From Burkholderiales bacterium (GTDB taxonomy: Bacteria; Pseudomonadota; Gammaproteobacteria; Burkholderiales; Burkholderiaceae_D), in the NCBI GenBank assembly GCA_028868455.1, contig JAGWUK010000037.1:1-11690 (forward strand): a stretch of 11,690 nucleotides of DNA. Reading direction: 5' to 3'. How positions within the stretch are numbered: position 1 is the first letter of the stretch; every line of letters begins with the position of its first letter. The translations under genes and the position numbers were made by a program. Positions 1 to 8,003 of this stretch are shown piece by piece. A model generated the notes under the pieces. The model was not told the origin of the DNA and ran no database searches. It was given only the letters and a program-made list of their open reading frames with translations.

Positions 1-2710
1 CGACTAATAAACCGGTGACAGCACCGATCAGGCAAAGTGGAATCGTGATAGCGATAATCAGCACTTTTCTGAACGATGAAAACTGCCACAGCATCAATAA
101 CAAAATTGATCCCAGCGCTATGGGTAAAAATTTGACCAGAGCACCCTGAGCATTTCCGGAAGTTTCCAACTCGCCTCCGACACCGATACGATATCCATCT
201 GGCAAAGTAATCTTTGCTATTTCTGGACGCATGCTTTTCACCAATGCAGATGCCGACATACTTAAGCTCTTTCCGGAAACGGTTACTGTGCGGACTCCGT
301 TGCGCCTACGGATAGCGCCGTCCTCCGGCACACCGATTAATTCCGCGATCTGCGTCAGCGGTACAGATACCTGGCCATTTGCTGAAAATACGTTCAGGGT
401 TTTCAGGCGGTCATAGGACATGGTTCCCTTGTCTTTTCCCAAAATGACAATCGGAATGGTCTGGTCCTTATCGCGAAATACACTGACTGCAATTCCACTC
501 AGCGCGCCGTTTAACGAAAGCGCAACGTCGGCAGAAGTAATTCCTGCACGTCGTGCCTTGGCCTGATCCACCCTCACCTGCAATTTCCATGTGCGATTTT
601 CCCAGTCATCTTTGACATCAACGGTATTGGGTAAACGACGCAATTGCAGCTTGACTTGTTCTGCCAGATTTTTGAGAACGGTTGCATCTTCGCCGGTAAT
701 ACGAAACTCGACCAAACCCGTTTCTGAACCACCCAACCAGAATTTCTTCACTTCCGCCCGCAATTCGGGAAAATTGGCGAACAGATAGTTCCTTGTTCGC
801 TCAAGAACGTCGTCAACCTTGGTGCCCAAAGGCAGATTGGCAACCACATACGCCCGATGCGGGGCAGCAGCAACAGGCGCCATCGCCAATACAAAACGCG
901 GCCCACCGTATCCCACATACGAAACAACACTGCTGATTTCTGGATTGGTTTGCCGATTGAGCAACCATGTATCGAGACGCTTAACGGCTTTTTCTGTTTC
1001 AACATAGGGTGACCCTGCCGGTAAATTGAGCAGTATCATGAATTGGTTACGTTCTGAATTGGGGAAAAATTGCTGCGGAACTTTACCAAATCCCATTAGG
1101 GCGATTACGAAAGCCGCACTCACAACTGCAAGAAACAGGAAAGGTCGCGACAATATCCATTCAAGCACATGCCGGTAGCCGCGATAAAAGCGCGTATCGT
1201 AATGCTCGTCGGATTCTGCCTTATGTGCAGTCGACGTCTTCATAAAGTGAAAACAAACCAGCGGGGTGAAAGTTAATGACAGCACCCATGAACTCAGCAC
1301 CGCAATACTGGTCACCTGCGCCAGCGAACGCACGTATTCACCGGTCTGATCATCTGCGAGCAGTAAAGGCATAAACGCAAACACAATCGTTAACGCAGAC
1401 GTTAACAAAGGCGTCGACAAACTTTTCCCCGCATTGATGCACGCCTGTTTTCTATCTTCTCCGGCGACAAAGCGCCGCATAATGTCTTCTGCAATCACAA
1501 TGCCATTGTCGACCAGGAGACCGAGAGCGATGATCATCGACGCGATTGATACACGCTGAAGCTCAATCCCCATCATGCTCATGATGATGAGCGTCATCAG
1601 CATCGTCAGAGGAACAATCGTGCCGACAATCAACCCGGTACGCATTCCGAGAAACAGCATAACGACCGCCAGCACGATCACTAATGTTTCGTACAGCGTG
1701 CGCTCGACTTCCGAAATCAAATGTGTGACGACCTCGGGTTGAAATGTCGCGAAATTCAACTGATAACCCAAAGGCAAAGTCGGCTTGATTTCCGCGATGC
1801 GCTCTTTCAGTCGTTTGCCAAAGTCGACAACATTACCGCCGTCAGCCATCGAAATTGCCAACACGATTGCAGGTTGATTGTTAAAAAATGCCCCTGTCGT
1901 ACGCGGTTCCACGTAAGCCCTGCGCAAGCTCAGTACGTCAGATAAAGCAATTGCCTGGCCCGTCTTGGGAATCAATATCGGTGTTTTCTCAATATCCGCC
2001 ATATCGGTAAAATTACCGGTGGGCTCTAAAGTCACAGTGACTTTATTAGCGATAATTTGCCCGCCAGGCAGCACCACGTTCTGTTTTTGCAAACTGTTCA
2101 ATACGTCAGCCAAAGACAAACCTAGATGTGACAATTGCGCTGGAGATCCTTCCAGATAAATACGTTCCGCCGGCAAACCATGTACTTCCACGCGACGTAC
2201 ACCACTTAACGCGGTAAGTTGGTCGCGCATTTTTAGCGCTACTTTGCGCATTTCTGCCATTGAATATCCATCAGCCGTGATTGCCAGGGTCGCAATCGCC
2301 ACATTGCCAAAATCGTCGTTGACGCTTGGACCACTTACGCCGTCGGGTAGAGCAGAACGCACATCTGACATTTTGTTACGCAATTTTTGCCACAGTGGCT
2401 CCAACTGAAAAAATTTGTCGTAGAGCTTGACGCTGATAATCGTTCCGCCAGTAAATGCTGTTGATGTAATTCTTTGCACTTCTGGTATTTCACGAATTTT
2501 TTCTTCCAAGGGGCGGGTCAATAATTGCTCCACGCGTTCCGGCGACATGCCGGGAAAATAAGCGCTGACAATCGCTTCCCGAACTTTGATTGGCGGATCT
2601 TCTTGCGCTGGATAGTTCAGAAAAAGGCTAATACCAAGACCGGTAATGATGGCAATACAGGCTATCAACAAACGTGGATTCTTAAATGCGTAGCCGGTGA
2701 AATTGATCAT
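1..2710 (-). CDS. RND efflux permease, AcrB-like (3' part beyond the window)
   Basis: This is the inner-membrane pump of a tripartite drug/metabolite efflux system, which uses the proton gradient to expel substrates through an adaptor and an outer-membrane channel. The reading frame is open from ATG 2710 to the left edge, about 903 codons of a family usually near 1030 residues, so the C-terminus is missing. Seen: a first transmembrane helix directly after the start (MINFTGYAFKNPRLLIACIA), a porter-domain segment EDPPIKVREAIV, the TM4 motif ALGLLVDNGIVIAEDI (about 1505-1545), and a later helix ITIPLCLIGAVTGLLV at the left edge. The second Asp of the usual AcrB TM4 pair (D407/D408) is Asn here. 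That is also known in other RND clades, so it is a subfamily mark and not damage. The frame agrees at the start, middle and end of the part checked. A modest AGGT ribosome site lies 7 bases upstream. It follows the adaptor gene after 99 bases and probably exports the product of the upstream enzymes. Confidence 0.95.
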   Translation of the reverse strand, partial: MINFTGYAFKNPRLLIACIAIITGLGISLFLNYPAQEDPPIKVREAIVSAYFPGMSPERVEQLLTRPLEEKIREIPEVQRITSTAFTGGTIISVKLYDKFFQLEPLWQKLRNKMSDVRSALPDGVSGPSVNDDFGNVAIATLAITADGYSMAEMRKVALKMRDQLTALSGVRRVEVHGLPAERIYLEGSPAQLSHLGLSLADVLNSLQKQNVVLPGGQIIANKVTVTLEPTGNFTDMADIEKTPILIPKTGQAIALSDVLSLRRAYVEPRTTGAFFNNQPAIVLAISMADGGNVVDFGKRLKERIAEIKPTLPLGYQLNFATFQPEVVTHLISEVERTLYETLVIVLAVVMLFLGMRTGLIVGTIVPLTMLMTLIIMSMMGIELQRVSIASMIIALGLLVDNGIVIAEDIMRRFVAGEDRKQACINAGKSLSTPLLTSALTIVFAFMPLLLADDQTGEYVRSLAQVTSIAVLSSWVLSLTFTPLVCFHFMKTSTAHKAESDEHYDTRFYRGYRHVLEWILSRPFLFLAVVSAAFVIALMGFGKVPQQFFPNSERNQFMILLNLPAGSPYVETEKAVKRLDTWLLNRQTNPEISSVVSYVGYGGPRFVLAMAPVAAAPHRAYVVANLPLGTKVDDVLERTRNYLFANFPELRAEVKKFWLGGSETGLVEFRITGEDATVLKNLAEQVKLQLRRLPNTVDVKDDWENRTWKLQVRVDQAKARRAGITSADVALSLNGALSGIAVSVFRDKDQTIPIVILGKDKGTMSYDRLKTLNVFSANGQVSVPLTQIAELIGVPEDGAIRRRNGVRTVTVSGKSLSMSASALVKSMRPEIAKITLPDGYRIGVGGELETSGNAQGALVKFLPIALGSILLLMLWQFSSFRKVLIIAITIPLCLIGAVTGLLV

Positions 2711-2809
2711 CTGGATACCTGTTCAATTAAACGTCAGTATTGCCGGTGAACGAACGACATGGCAACTCAGCAAGAGCGGACATAAGCCTGGCGGGTAGAT
2801 CAACAATTG
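2711..2809. other. 99-base spacer between adaptor and RND permease genes
   Basis: This is the longest non-coding gap in the operon. All other junctions overlap or are at most 21 bases. It holds the ribosome site of the permease gene (AGGT on the minus strand, 2717-2720). It also holds a weak 5-base inverted repeat (TTGCC at 2740-2744, GGCAA at 2761-2765) with a 16-base loop and no T-run. I see no convincing promoter or terminator, so read-through from the adaptor gene is the simplest assumption. Confidence 0.5.
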
Positions 2810-3940
2810 CTACAATCCGTTTGCGCCCAATGCTTTCACCAGTTGTCCATCGGACAGAAAAGCGACACCAGCGACGACAATGTCGTCGCCAGCTTTCAAA
2901 CCTTGATCGATTTCCAGATCGGTAGCGTCGACGGCTTTGATGTGCACCTCGACCCGTCGAACCTTACTTGATTTTCCGTCGAAAACAAATGCAAACCCGT
3001 GACCTGGTGCATTTCCAGGGACAATAGCCTGCATCGGCACCCTGACAATGGACGCGTGCAGTCCCGCGTTGTCCTGATTCGACGAAACAGCGAACTGGAC
3101 TTTTGCGGTCACGCCGGGTCGCATGCCACCGGTGTCTCCGAGAATAGTGATATAGCTGGGAAACGCATCTCCCGCGCCGGCGCGAGCATCAATGCGACTG
3201 ACAATGCCATCGAACTTACGTTCACCAATTTGTATTTTGACTTTATTGCCAATAGCAAAACCGAGCATTAATTTATCTGGCACGCGAATAGCAACGCGCA
3301 GTCCGGCGGCGCCATCCAGGCGCATCACTAACTGACCGGCATTGACATCAGTGAATGGCTCTATCATGCGCCCCGATATCAAACCATCTGCAGGGGCTCT
3401 GAGCATTGTGTATTCGAGATCACGCTTCGCCAGGGCGACAGCAGATTCGCTGTTACTAAAACGCATTTCAGCGGCCGCCACGTCTACTCTGAGTTTTTCC
3501 AGCATATTGCCGGTCATAAACCCCTGTTCTTTCAATGTCGTTTGCGCTGCCAATGCTTCGCGCTTTTCCTTGCGTTCACTGCTTGCGGTGAGCAAGCCCG
3601 CTTGCGCATTCTTTAGGTTTAGCTCGTAAGACATGGGGTCAAGTCTTGCCAGCAACTGCCCCTTGCTGACTTTATCGCCCTCATGGACTGAAATTTGTAT
3701 GACTCTGCCCTGTACCGAAAATGCCAGATTCCAGACTTCTGCCGGTTGTAACTCGCCAACCAGAGAACGCCACCTTTCTTCGCCGCCGGTTTGTGCTTTA
3801 ATTATTTTGACGCGTGGAACAATGTCGGATTGAATGACTTGATGTTTTTCGCTGCAGGCAGCCAACATCAATACAGGAAAAATCAAGAACACTAAACTGT
3901 AGTTTGGGAAGCTATTTCCCCTCGGGAACAATCCAGACAT
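2810..3940 (-). CDS. RND efflux membrane-fusion lipoprotein (HlyD/AcrA family)
   Basis: This is the periplasmic adaptor that links the RND permease to an outer-membrane channel. The protein has 376 residues from ATG 3940. It opens with a lipoprotein signal: a hydrophobic stretch, then lipobox LAAC with the lipidated Cys at residue 29, followed by SEKHQ. Next come a lipoyl/barrel-sandwich half (VQGRVIQISVHEGDKVSKGQLLARLDP), an alpha-helical hairpin (roughly residues 90-160, with LKNAQAGLL and KRDLEYTMLRAPADGLIS), the second lipoyl half (VNAGQLVMRLDG), and a C-terminal beta-barrel and membrane-proximal region (MRPGVTAKVQF, GDDIVVAGVAFLSDGQLV). A longer reading from GTG 3970 exists. I prefer ATG 3940 because GAGGT sits 4 bases upstream and because this start puts the signal peptide in the normal place. 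The gene starts 7 bases after the ACP stop, and its ribosome site overlaps that stop, so the two are probably translationally coupled. The outer-membrane channel gene is not in the window. Confidence 0.94.
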   Translation of the reverse strand: MSGLFPRGNSFPNYSLVFLIFPVLMLAACSEKHQVIQSDIVPRVKIIKAQTGGEERWRSLVGELQPAEVWNLAFSVQGRVIQISVHEGDKVSKGQLLARLDPMSYELNLKNAQAGLLTASSERKEKREALAAQTTLKEQGFMTGNMLEKLRVDVAAAEMRFSNSESAVALAKRDLEYTMLRAPADGLISGRMIEPFTDVNAGQLVMRLDGAAGLRVAIRVPDKLMLGFAIGNKVKIQIGERKFDGIVSRIDARAGAGDAFPSYITILGDTGGMRPGVTAKVQFAVSSNQDNAGLHASIVRVPMQAIVPGNAPGHGFAFVFDGKSSKVRRVEVHIKAVDATDLEIDQGLKAGDDIVVAGVAFLSDGQLVKALGANGL

Positions 3941-3944
3941 ACTG

Positions 3945-3949
3945 ACCTC
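3945..3949 (-). promoter_or_regulatory. Ribosome binding site of the adaptor gene (decides the start)
   Basis: The minus strand reads GAGGT, 4 bases before ATG 3940. It overlaps the TGA stop of the carrier-protein gene (3950-3948). This supports the internal ATG over the upstream GTG at 3970, which would make the two genes overlap by 23 bases and add ten residues before the lipoprotein signal. Confidence 0.7.
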
Positions 3950-4223
3950 ATTTCGGTGTATGTTTCTCACTGACCAGCGTAGCTACGTATCCGCATAATA
4001 AACGTATCGTCGGAAAATCCCAAGCAATGGTTGATTCAATTTCGATACCGAGCAAATTGTCCAGTTCAACAATCATGTCCATGACATTGATTGAATCCAG
4101 TCCCAGACTATTAAATGGTACATCTGGATCTATTTCGTTTGCGTCGATATTCAAGATCACAGCAATTCGCTCTACCAACCAGTCCTCTATTTGATATGCG
4201 CTCCAACTTTCCTGCGTTTTCAT
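3948..4223 (-). CDS. Free-standing acyl carrier protein
   Basis: This small acidic protein of 91 residues carries acyl groups as thioesters on a phosphopantetheine arm. The attachment site is plain: LGLDSINVMDM, with Ser44 as the modified residue. The rest fits the carrier-protein helical fold: helix 1 IEDWLVERIAVILNI, the DPDVPFNSLGLDS loop, a helix 2 IVELDNLLGIEIES of the kind recognised by partner enzymes, then FPTIRLLCGYVATLV. It lies 21 bases downstream of the acyl-AMP ligase gene. In known FAAL systems this is the usual arrangement, with the ligase passing its acyl-adenylate to the adjacent ACP. A secondary-metabolite ACP is far more likely than the housekeeping AcpP, given the neighbours and the divergent sequence. 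No phosphopantetheinyl transferase gene is in the window. Confidence 0.93.
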   Translation of the reverse strand: MKTQESWSAYQIEDWLVERIAVILNIDANEIDPDVPFNSLGLDSINVMDMIVELDNLLGIEIESTIAWDFPTIRLLCGYVATLVSEKHTPK

Positions 4224-4228
4224 TACAT

Positions 4229-4234
4229 CTCCTC
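4229..4234 (-). promoter_or_regulatory. Strong ribosome binding site of the ACP gene
   Basis: The minus strand reads GAGGAG, 5 bases before ATG 4223, inside the 21-base gap after the ligase gene. It is the strongest Shine-Dalgarno match in the window. High ACP output relative to the large enzymes would make sense, though that is inference. Confidence 0.75.
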
Positions 4235-4244
4235 TACTTGGATG

Positions 4245-6023
4245 TCATTCTTTATTTTTGCATTCCGCCGATGTTGGACGTTTTCTGATTACGTCAGATA
4301 ACGCGCAATAGCTAAGGCGATTTTGACCATAGCTGGTTTTTCCGCTGGTTGTTTTATGTATTCCCATCGGGCCGACGAAGCGAATATGACTGATAGTGAT
4401 TTCTGCACTTGCTACAGCAACCCTGATTTTCAATGCAAGTTGCTCCAGTTCCGGGCTGACAAATAATTCATCGCTGGCAGAAAACAAATGCCGGGCAGCA
4501 CGCCCCAACTCACAAAAAACTACGATACTTTCGCTTTTTGCGTCGGCACGGTCATAGGCAAACACAGCAACGTCTTCGATTCCACTGACGGCATGCTGTA
4601 TCAGCTCTTCGATATCATGTGGGTAGATATTGCGACCGTTAACAATTAACAATTCTTTACTGCGACCTGTCACATAAAGCTGACCGTCGACAATCGCGCC
4701 GATATCGCCTGTGACCAAGAATCTTGGTGTTGGCTGACCTTCGATGTACGCATGAAACGTGGACTGACTTTGTGTTTCATCGCGAAAATAAGCGCTGGGC
4801 ACGCTTGGCCCGCTTACCCATATTTCACCCACATTGCCATCGGCCAATACGCGCCGTGATTGCGCCTCGACGATGCGAATGCGTCCGGAATCTGCGTGGC
4901 CGCTCGAAACGAGTAAGCGTGTATCGTCGTCCGATATGGGGGGCGAAATATGTCCTTGTTCCAAGCCAAAAATGGAAACGGCACAAACGACAGGATCATG
5001 ATTTCCTGTCGCAAATAAAGTCGTCTCTGCCAAACCATAGCAAGTCAATATATTTTTTCCAGAAAACCCAGCGTCGCTGAAACGTTCAGCAAACCCACGT
5101 ATCGTTTGTGCCCGGATTGGCTCCGCACCATTGAACGCAGTTTTCCAACGTTGCAAAGACAATGCCGGAATATCTTCAGCAGCTACCCGGTCAATGCACA
5201 GTTGATATGCAAAATTCGGTCCGCCCGCCATTACGCTACGACCAGCATCTTGTTCAGAAATAATTTGCAGCCAACGAACCGGGCGCTTGATGAATGCAGA
5301 CGGCGCCATGCTGACACAAGGAATGCCTGCATGAATTGGTGTCAGCAAACTACCGATCAATCCCATGTCGTGGTAGTGAGGCAACCAGCTCACCATAGTA
5401 AATTCCGGGTTCATCCGGAATGCTTTATAGATCAACGCCAAATTGGCCATCAGATTGGCCTGCGTGACGACAACCCCCTTCGGCAAGCTGGTTGAACCTG
5501 ATGTGTATTGGATGAAGGCAATGTCCTGAGTGCCAGGGCTATTTAATCCAGACTCTGCATCACCGATATTTTTTAATTCTTCTATGGCGAACAACTGCAT
5601 GGTCGCCAGCGTTGTACTGGAATCGAACACATCCTTCAGTCTGGCAATTTCATTCGACGTGGTCATTGTTCTTGCAGCACCGCAATTCGCGACGATCGCC
5701 TCCAAAATATGTGCAGACCGGCCGCGCCGTGGCATCGCAACTGGGATGGCAACGATGCCCGCCATCTGACAAGCTAAAAAGGCCTGTATAAAATCCAGTC
5801 CAGGCGAAAATGCCAGAATCAACATGCGAGGGTGAATCGTATCCCACGACAGCGTAAGCAGGCCTTTAGCGATGCGTTCACTTTCGTCATGCAGCTGAAG
5901 CCAGCTTAAATTTTCTCGCTGCTCTTGCGAACGTTCAGGCACCCAGGTCATTGCTGGCATTTCCGGCGTGCGCGCTACATGGGCGCGAAATATGTCTATC
6001 AGTTGTGGAGTGGAATTCATCAT
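4245..6023 (-). CDS. Fatty acyl-AMP ligase (FAAL)
   Basis: This enzyme activates a fatty acid with ATP to an acyl-adenylate and hands it to a carrier protein, typically to start a lipopeptide or polyketide. The 592-residue length is normal for the family. Seen: ATP-binding loop YTSGSTSLPKG (residues 173-183), the FAAL-typical WLPHYHDMGLIG (213-224), NGAEPIRAQT, the CYGLAETTLFATG adenine-binding motif, YVTGRSKELLIVNGRN followed by IYPHDIE at the domain hinge, and the C-terminal catalytic Lys in KTTSGKTSYGQN. WLPxxHDMGLIG and the hinge form separate FAALs from fatty acyl-CoA ligases and NRPS adenylation domains. The chain length of the substrate cannot be read from the sequence. The start is ATG 6023, with a second ATG directly after it at 6020. 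Neither has a good ribosome site, so translation may depend on coupling to the monooxygenase gene ending 17 bases upstream. The partner is almost certainly the ACP just downstream. Confidence 0.94.
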   Translation of the reverse strand: MMNSTPQLIDIFRAHVARTPEMPAMTWVPERSQEQRENLSWLQLHDESERIAKGLLTLSWDTIHPRMLILAFSPGLDFIQAFLACQMAGIVAIPVAMPRRGRSAHILEAIVANCGAARTMTTSNEIARLKDVFDSSTTLATMQLFAIEELKNIGDAESGLNSPGTQDIAFIQYTSGSTSLPKGVVVTQANLMANLALIYKAFRMNPEFTMVSWLPHYHDMGLIGSLLTPIHAGIPCVSMAPSAFIKRPVRWLQIISEQDAGRSVMAGGPNFAYQLCIDRVAAEDIPALSLQRWKTAFNGAEPIRAQTIRGFAERFSDAGFSGKNILTCYGLAETTLFATGNHDPVVCAVSIFGLEQGHISPPISDDDTRLLVSSGHADSGRIRIVEAQSRRVLADGNVGEIWVSGPSVPSAYFRDETQSQSTFHAYIEGQPTPRFLVTGDIGAIVDGQLYVTGRSKELLIVNGRNIYPHDIEELIQHAVSGIEDVAVFAYDRADAKSESIVVFCELGRAARHLFSASDELFVSPELEQLALKIRVAVASAEITISHIRFVGPMGIHKTTSGKTSYGQNRLSYCALSDVIRKRPTSAECKNKE

Positions 6024-6039
6024 GAGCGATAAGAACGGA

Positions 6040-6984
6040 CTAGGATAACGTGTTCAGTTTTGATAAGCCGAACATTTCTGCAAGCGCAAGCATCGCATTG
6101 CGCTTACGCTGAGCAAGATGCCACATGTGATAAATGATCAGATTGTCGGCTTGGTAGCGCTCCTGAATTGCCAGCAGTTGATCGCGGCATTCTTCAGGCG
6201 TGCCACAGATATTTACGCGCATGGTATTGCCTATCCAGGTTTCGACTTGCTGCTTTTGGGACTGCGCCTCGGCGGCAGACTCAGCACAGACACAACTCAA
6301 TGCTACAGCGACGTGTGATCGGTTCTTACCGGAATGGTAGTTCTCATAATGCTCACGATATGCGCGCGTAATAGCGGCATCCTGAGTACTGGCGCGATGA
6401 AATAATGAATAGGCATACGTCGCCGAAGATTTTGCTGCCAATTCAGCCGTTCCAAATCCTGAGCCCATCACCCAAAGCGGAGGCCGTTCTGCAAAGCACG
6501 GCGTTGCCCCTTGTGCAAAGCGATGTCCGTCTGGAAAATCGCCGTCCAGATAGCGCACTAAGTCGTTCAATTTGGTCGAGAAATGTTTTGTCACCGTCGC
6601 AGCTGCATCGCTGTTGCCTGTCAGCGCAGCCAGCGCAACAACGTCTGCCGGAACACCGCCACAGACACCCAGCGCGACACGGCCTCCGGACAAGGCAGCA
6701 AGACCTCGATAATTTTCGGCAACAGCCAACGGGCTATAAAGCGGTAGCAATACCGCAGCAGATCCAAGACCGATTCGCTGCGTTGTCTTTGCCAGCGCCG
6801 CCAACATCATTTCCGGCGCAGTCCAGCAAAAATGTGATTCATGATGCTCCGCCAGCCACAAGCGTTCATACCCGAGCTGGTCAGCAAGCCGGGCTAACTC
6901 AAAAGTTTGCGCTAACACGTCCTGCCCTCGCTGGCCTGGGGCAATAATACCGAGATCAAGCAATGACAAACTCAAGCCACTCAT
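6040..6984 (-). CDS. Luciferase-like flavin-dependent monooxygenase (LLM class)
   Basis: This is a TIM-barrel oxygenase of the bacterial-luciferase superfamily. Such enzymes use reduced FMN (or F420 in some branches) and oxygen to hydroxylate or oxidise a substrate. The protein has 314 residues. Seen: N-terminal strand LSLLDLGI, helix ARLADQLGYERLWLAEHHES (residues 31-50) with the family AEHH, IGLGSAAVLLPLYSPLAVAE (71-90), LSGGRVALGVCGG (98-110), and the phosphate-loop region LWVMGSGFGTAELAA (170-184). The C-terminal part has the usual GTPEECRDQL element. The pattern is close to LLM enzymes found in natural-product clusters. The sequence does not show whether it acts on a carrier-bound amino acid, an acyl chain or the free product. 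The start ATG overlaps the upstream TGA (ATGA at 6984-6981), and GGAG stands 7 bases before it. A separate reductase gene to supply reduced flavin is not visible. Confidence 0.92.
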   Translation of the reverse strand: MSGLSLSLLDLGIIAPGQRGQDVLAQTFELARLADQLGYERLWLAEHHESHFCWTAPEMMLAALAKTTQRIGLGSAAVLLPLYSPLAVAENYRGLAALSGGRVALGVCGGVPADVVALAALTGNSDAAATVTKHFSTKLNDLVRYLDGDFPDGHRFAQGATPCFAERPPLWVMGSGFGTAELAAKSSATYAYSLFHRASTQDAAITRAYREHYENYHSGKNRSHVAVALSCVCAESAAEAQSQKQQVETWIGNTMRVNICGTPEECRDQLLAIQERYQADNLIIYHMWHLAQRKRNAMLALAEMFGLSKLNTLS

Positions 6985-8003
6985 ACGGATACTCCAAAGG
7001 GAATTGTTTCAGGATCAGGGTCCACGGCGCTGTAAGTATTCCAAAACAGGACACGTCGTCCTGCCAGATTTTTTGCCCTGAACATCGCCAGAGTTTTCGC
7101 AATATAGGTCGTCTCCGTACGAAAATCGCTACATTCTGCAACGTCTCTGGCAGCTTGTTCGGCACCAGCGTTTGTTTGCCCGTATCCCGGCGCCGCAAAT
7201 TCGTCAATCCACAGTATTTCGCCAAACTTTGGTTGTCCGCGATACCCCGCCCGTCTTAACATCTCCAGCGTTTTCATTGCGAGTTTTTTCATTTTTGATA
7301 TGCCAGTAATCATCATCGGCACCATGCGCACTGCGACGATGCGTATAGGCATGTCTGCCATTGCCAGACCAAGCCATAAACCAGCCGCCGTGGCACAGGT
7401 GCCTGTTGGGACAACAATGTCATCGGGCTGACGCAGCTCGCCATTTCTGATCGATGCAACAATTTCGAGTGCCCCTTCAATCACACCAAGCACACCAATC
7501 GGATGATGAGATCCCGGCGGTATCCAATATGGTCGCTTGTCCTGATGCCGTCTATAGCGAATGCGTAAAAAACCAAGTGGCACATCGATAAAGCGCTCGC
7601 AACGGATGAACTCCATGTTCAGTGATGGTAATAAACGCTGGTTCAGCGCCGCTTCATGCACGTTCGGCTGCGGTGTCAGCAACGCGCGGGTATGCAAACC
7701 GTGCAGACGTCCAAAAGTCGCTGTCGCCAAAACCTGATGACTACCAAGCGGCCCCATTGTCGCAACACAATCTGCACCTTTTGCTAAAGCATCGCCAAAA
7801 AAATATTCGAGATTCCTCACCTTGCTTCCCCCGTAGACAGGAGAAGACAGGTCATCTCTTTTTATCCATAATTCCTGCAAATCCCAACGCTCCGCAAGAC
7901 TCTTTTCCTGTGTCAGCGGTGTTGGGCGAACAACCAGATCGACTGGTCTGATCAGGCTTTCCAGTCCGGGCACCATCGTCGACAATAATCTTGGCGGACT
8001 CAT
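6981..8003 (-). CDS. PLP enzyme, D-cysteine desulfhydrase / ACC deaminase family
   Basis: This is a fold-type II pyridoxal-phosphate enzyme of 340 residues. Seen: PTPL and WIKRDDLSSPVYGGSKVRNLE, where Lys61 is the expected Schiff-base lysine. GPLGSHQVLATATFGRLHGL follows with Ser88, 27 residues after the Lys, which is the Lys51-Ser78 spacing I recall for ACC deaminase. Next come YWIPPGSHHPIGVLG and the phosphate-binding loop PTGTCATAAG (199-208). Known members release ammonia from D-cysteine, ACC or L-cysteate. The usual C-terminal HTGG-like end is replaced by FWNTYSAVDP, so the substrate may differ. An ATG at 8003 overlaps the upstream TGA (ATGA, 8003-8000), with GGAG 5 bases before it. A longer reading from 8072 would overlap the previous gene by 73 bases and is unlikely. 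Lying next to a cysteine-predicted NRPS module, it may make or modify a sulfur amino acid, or supply an unusual building block; this is inference. Confidence 0.88.
   Translation of the reverse strand: MSPPRLLSTMVPGLESLIRPVDLVVRPTPLTQEKSLAERWDLQELWIKRDDLSSPVYGGSKVRNLEYFFGDALAKGADCVATMGPLGSHQVLATATFGRLHGLHTRALLTPQPNVHEAALNQRLLPSLNMEFIRCERFIDVPLGFLRIRYRRHQDKRPYWIPPGSHHPIGVLGVIEGALEIVASIRNGELRQPDDIVVPTGTCATAAGLWLGLAMADMPIRIVAVRMVPMMITGISKMKKLAMKTLEMLRRAGYRGQPKFGEILWIDEFAAPGYGQTNAGAEQAARDVAECSDFRTETTYIAKTLAMFRAKNLAGRRVLFWNTYSAVDPDPETIPFGVSV
6992..6995 (-). promoter_or_regulatory. Ribosome binding site of the monooxygenase gene
   Basis: GGAG on the minus strand, 7 bases before ATG 6984. It lies inside the end of the PLP-enzyme gene, so the monooxygenase can be reached both by re-initiation at the ATGA overlap and by fresh ribosomes. 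Confidence 0.55.

Noticed and set aside
1568..1603. Repetitive ATGATGATG-type stretch with partial dyad symmetry
   Set aside because: It is explained by consecutive Met codons in a transmembrane helix of the RND permease and is in frame.
2740..2765. Inverted repeat TTGCC/GGCAA as a terminator between the pump genes
   Set aside because: The stem is only 5 bases with a 16-base loop and no T-run on either strand; it is compatible with chance.
3941..3970. GTG start at 3970 for the adaptor protein
   Set aside because: It would add ten residues before a normal lipoprotein signal and overlap the ACP gene, while ATG 3940 has a GAGGT ribosome site.
4724..5495. Open frames of 118 and 129 codons on the plus strand
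   Set aside because: They are opposite to the FAAL gene, low-complexity in composition (rich in Arg, His and Cys) and without motifs; antisense shadows.
6405..6947. 180-codon open frame on the plus strand
   Set aside because: It lies wholly within the monooxygenase gene on the other strand, its translation has no recognisable domain, and the minus-strand frame has clear family motifs.
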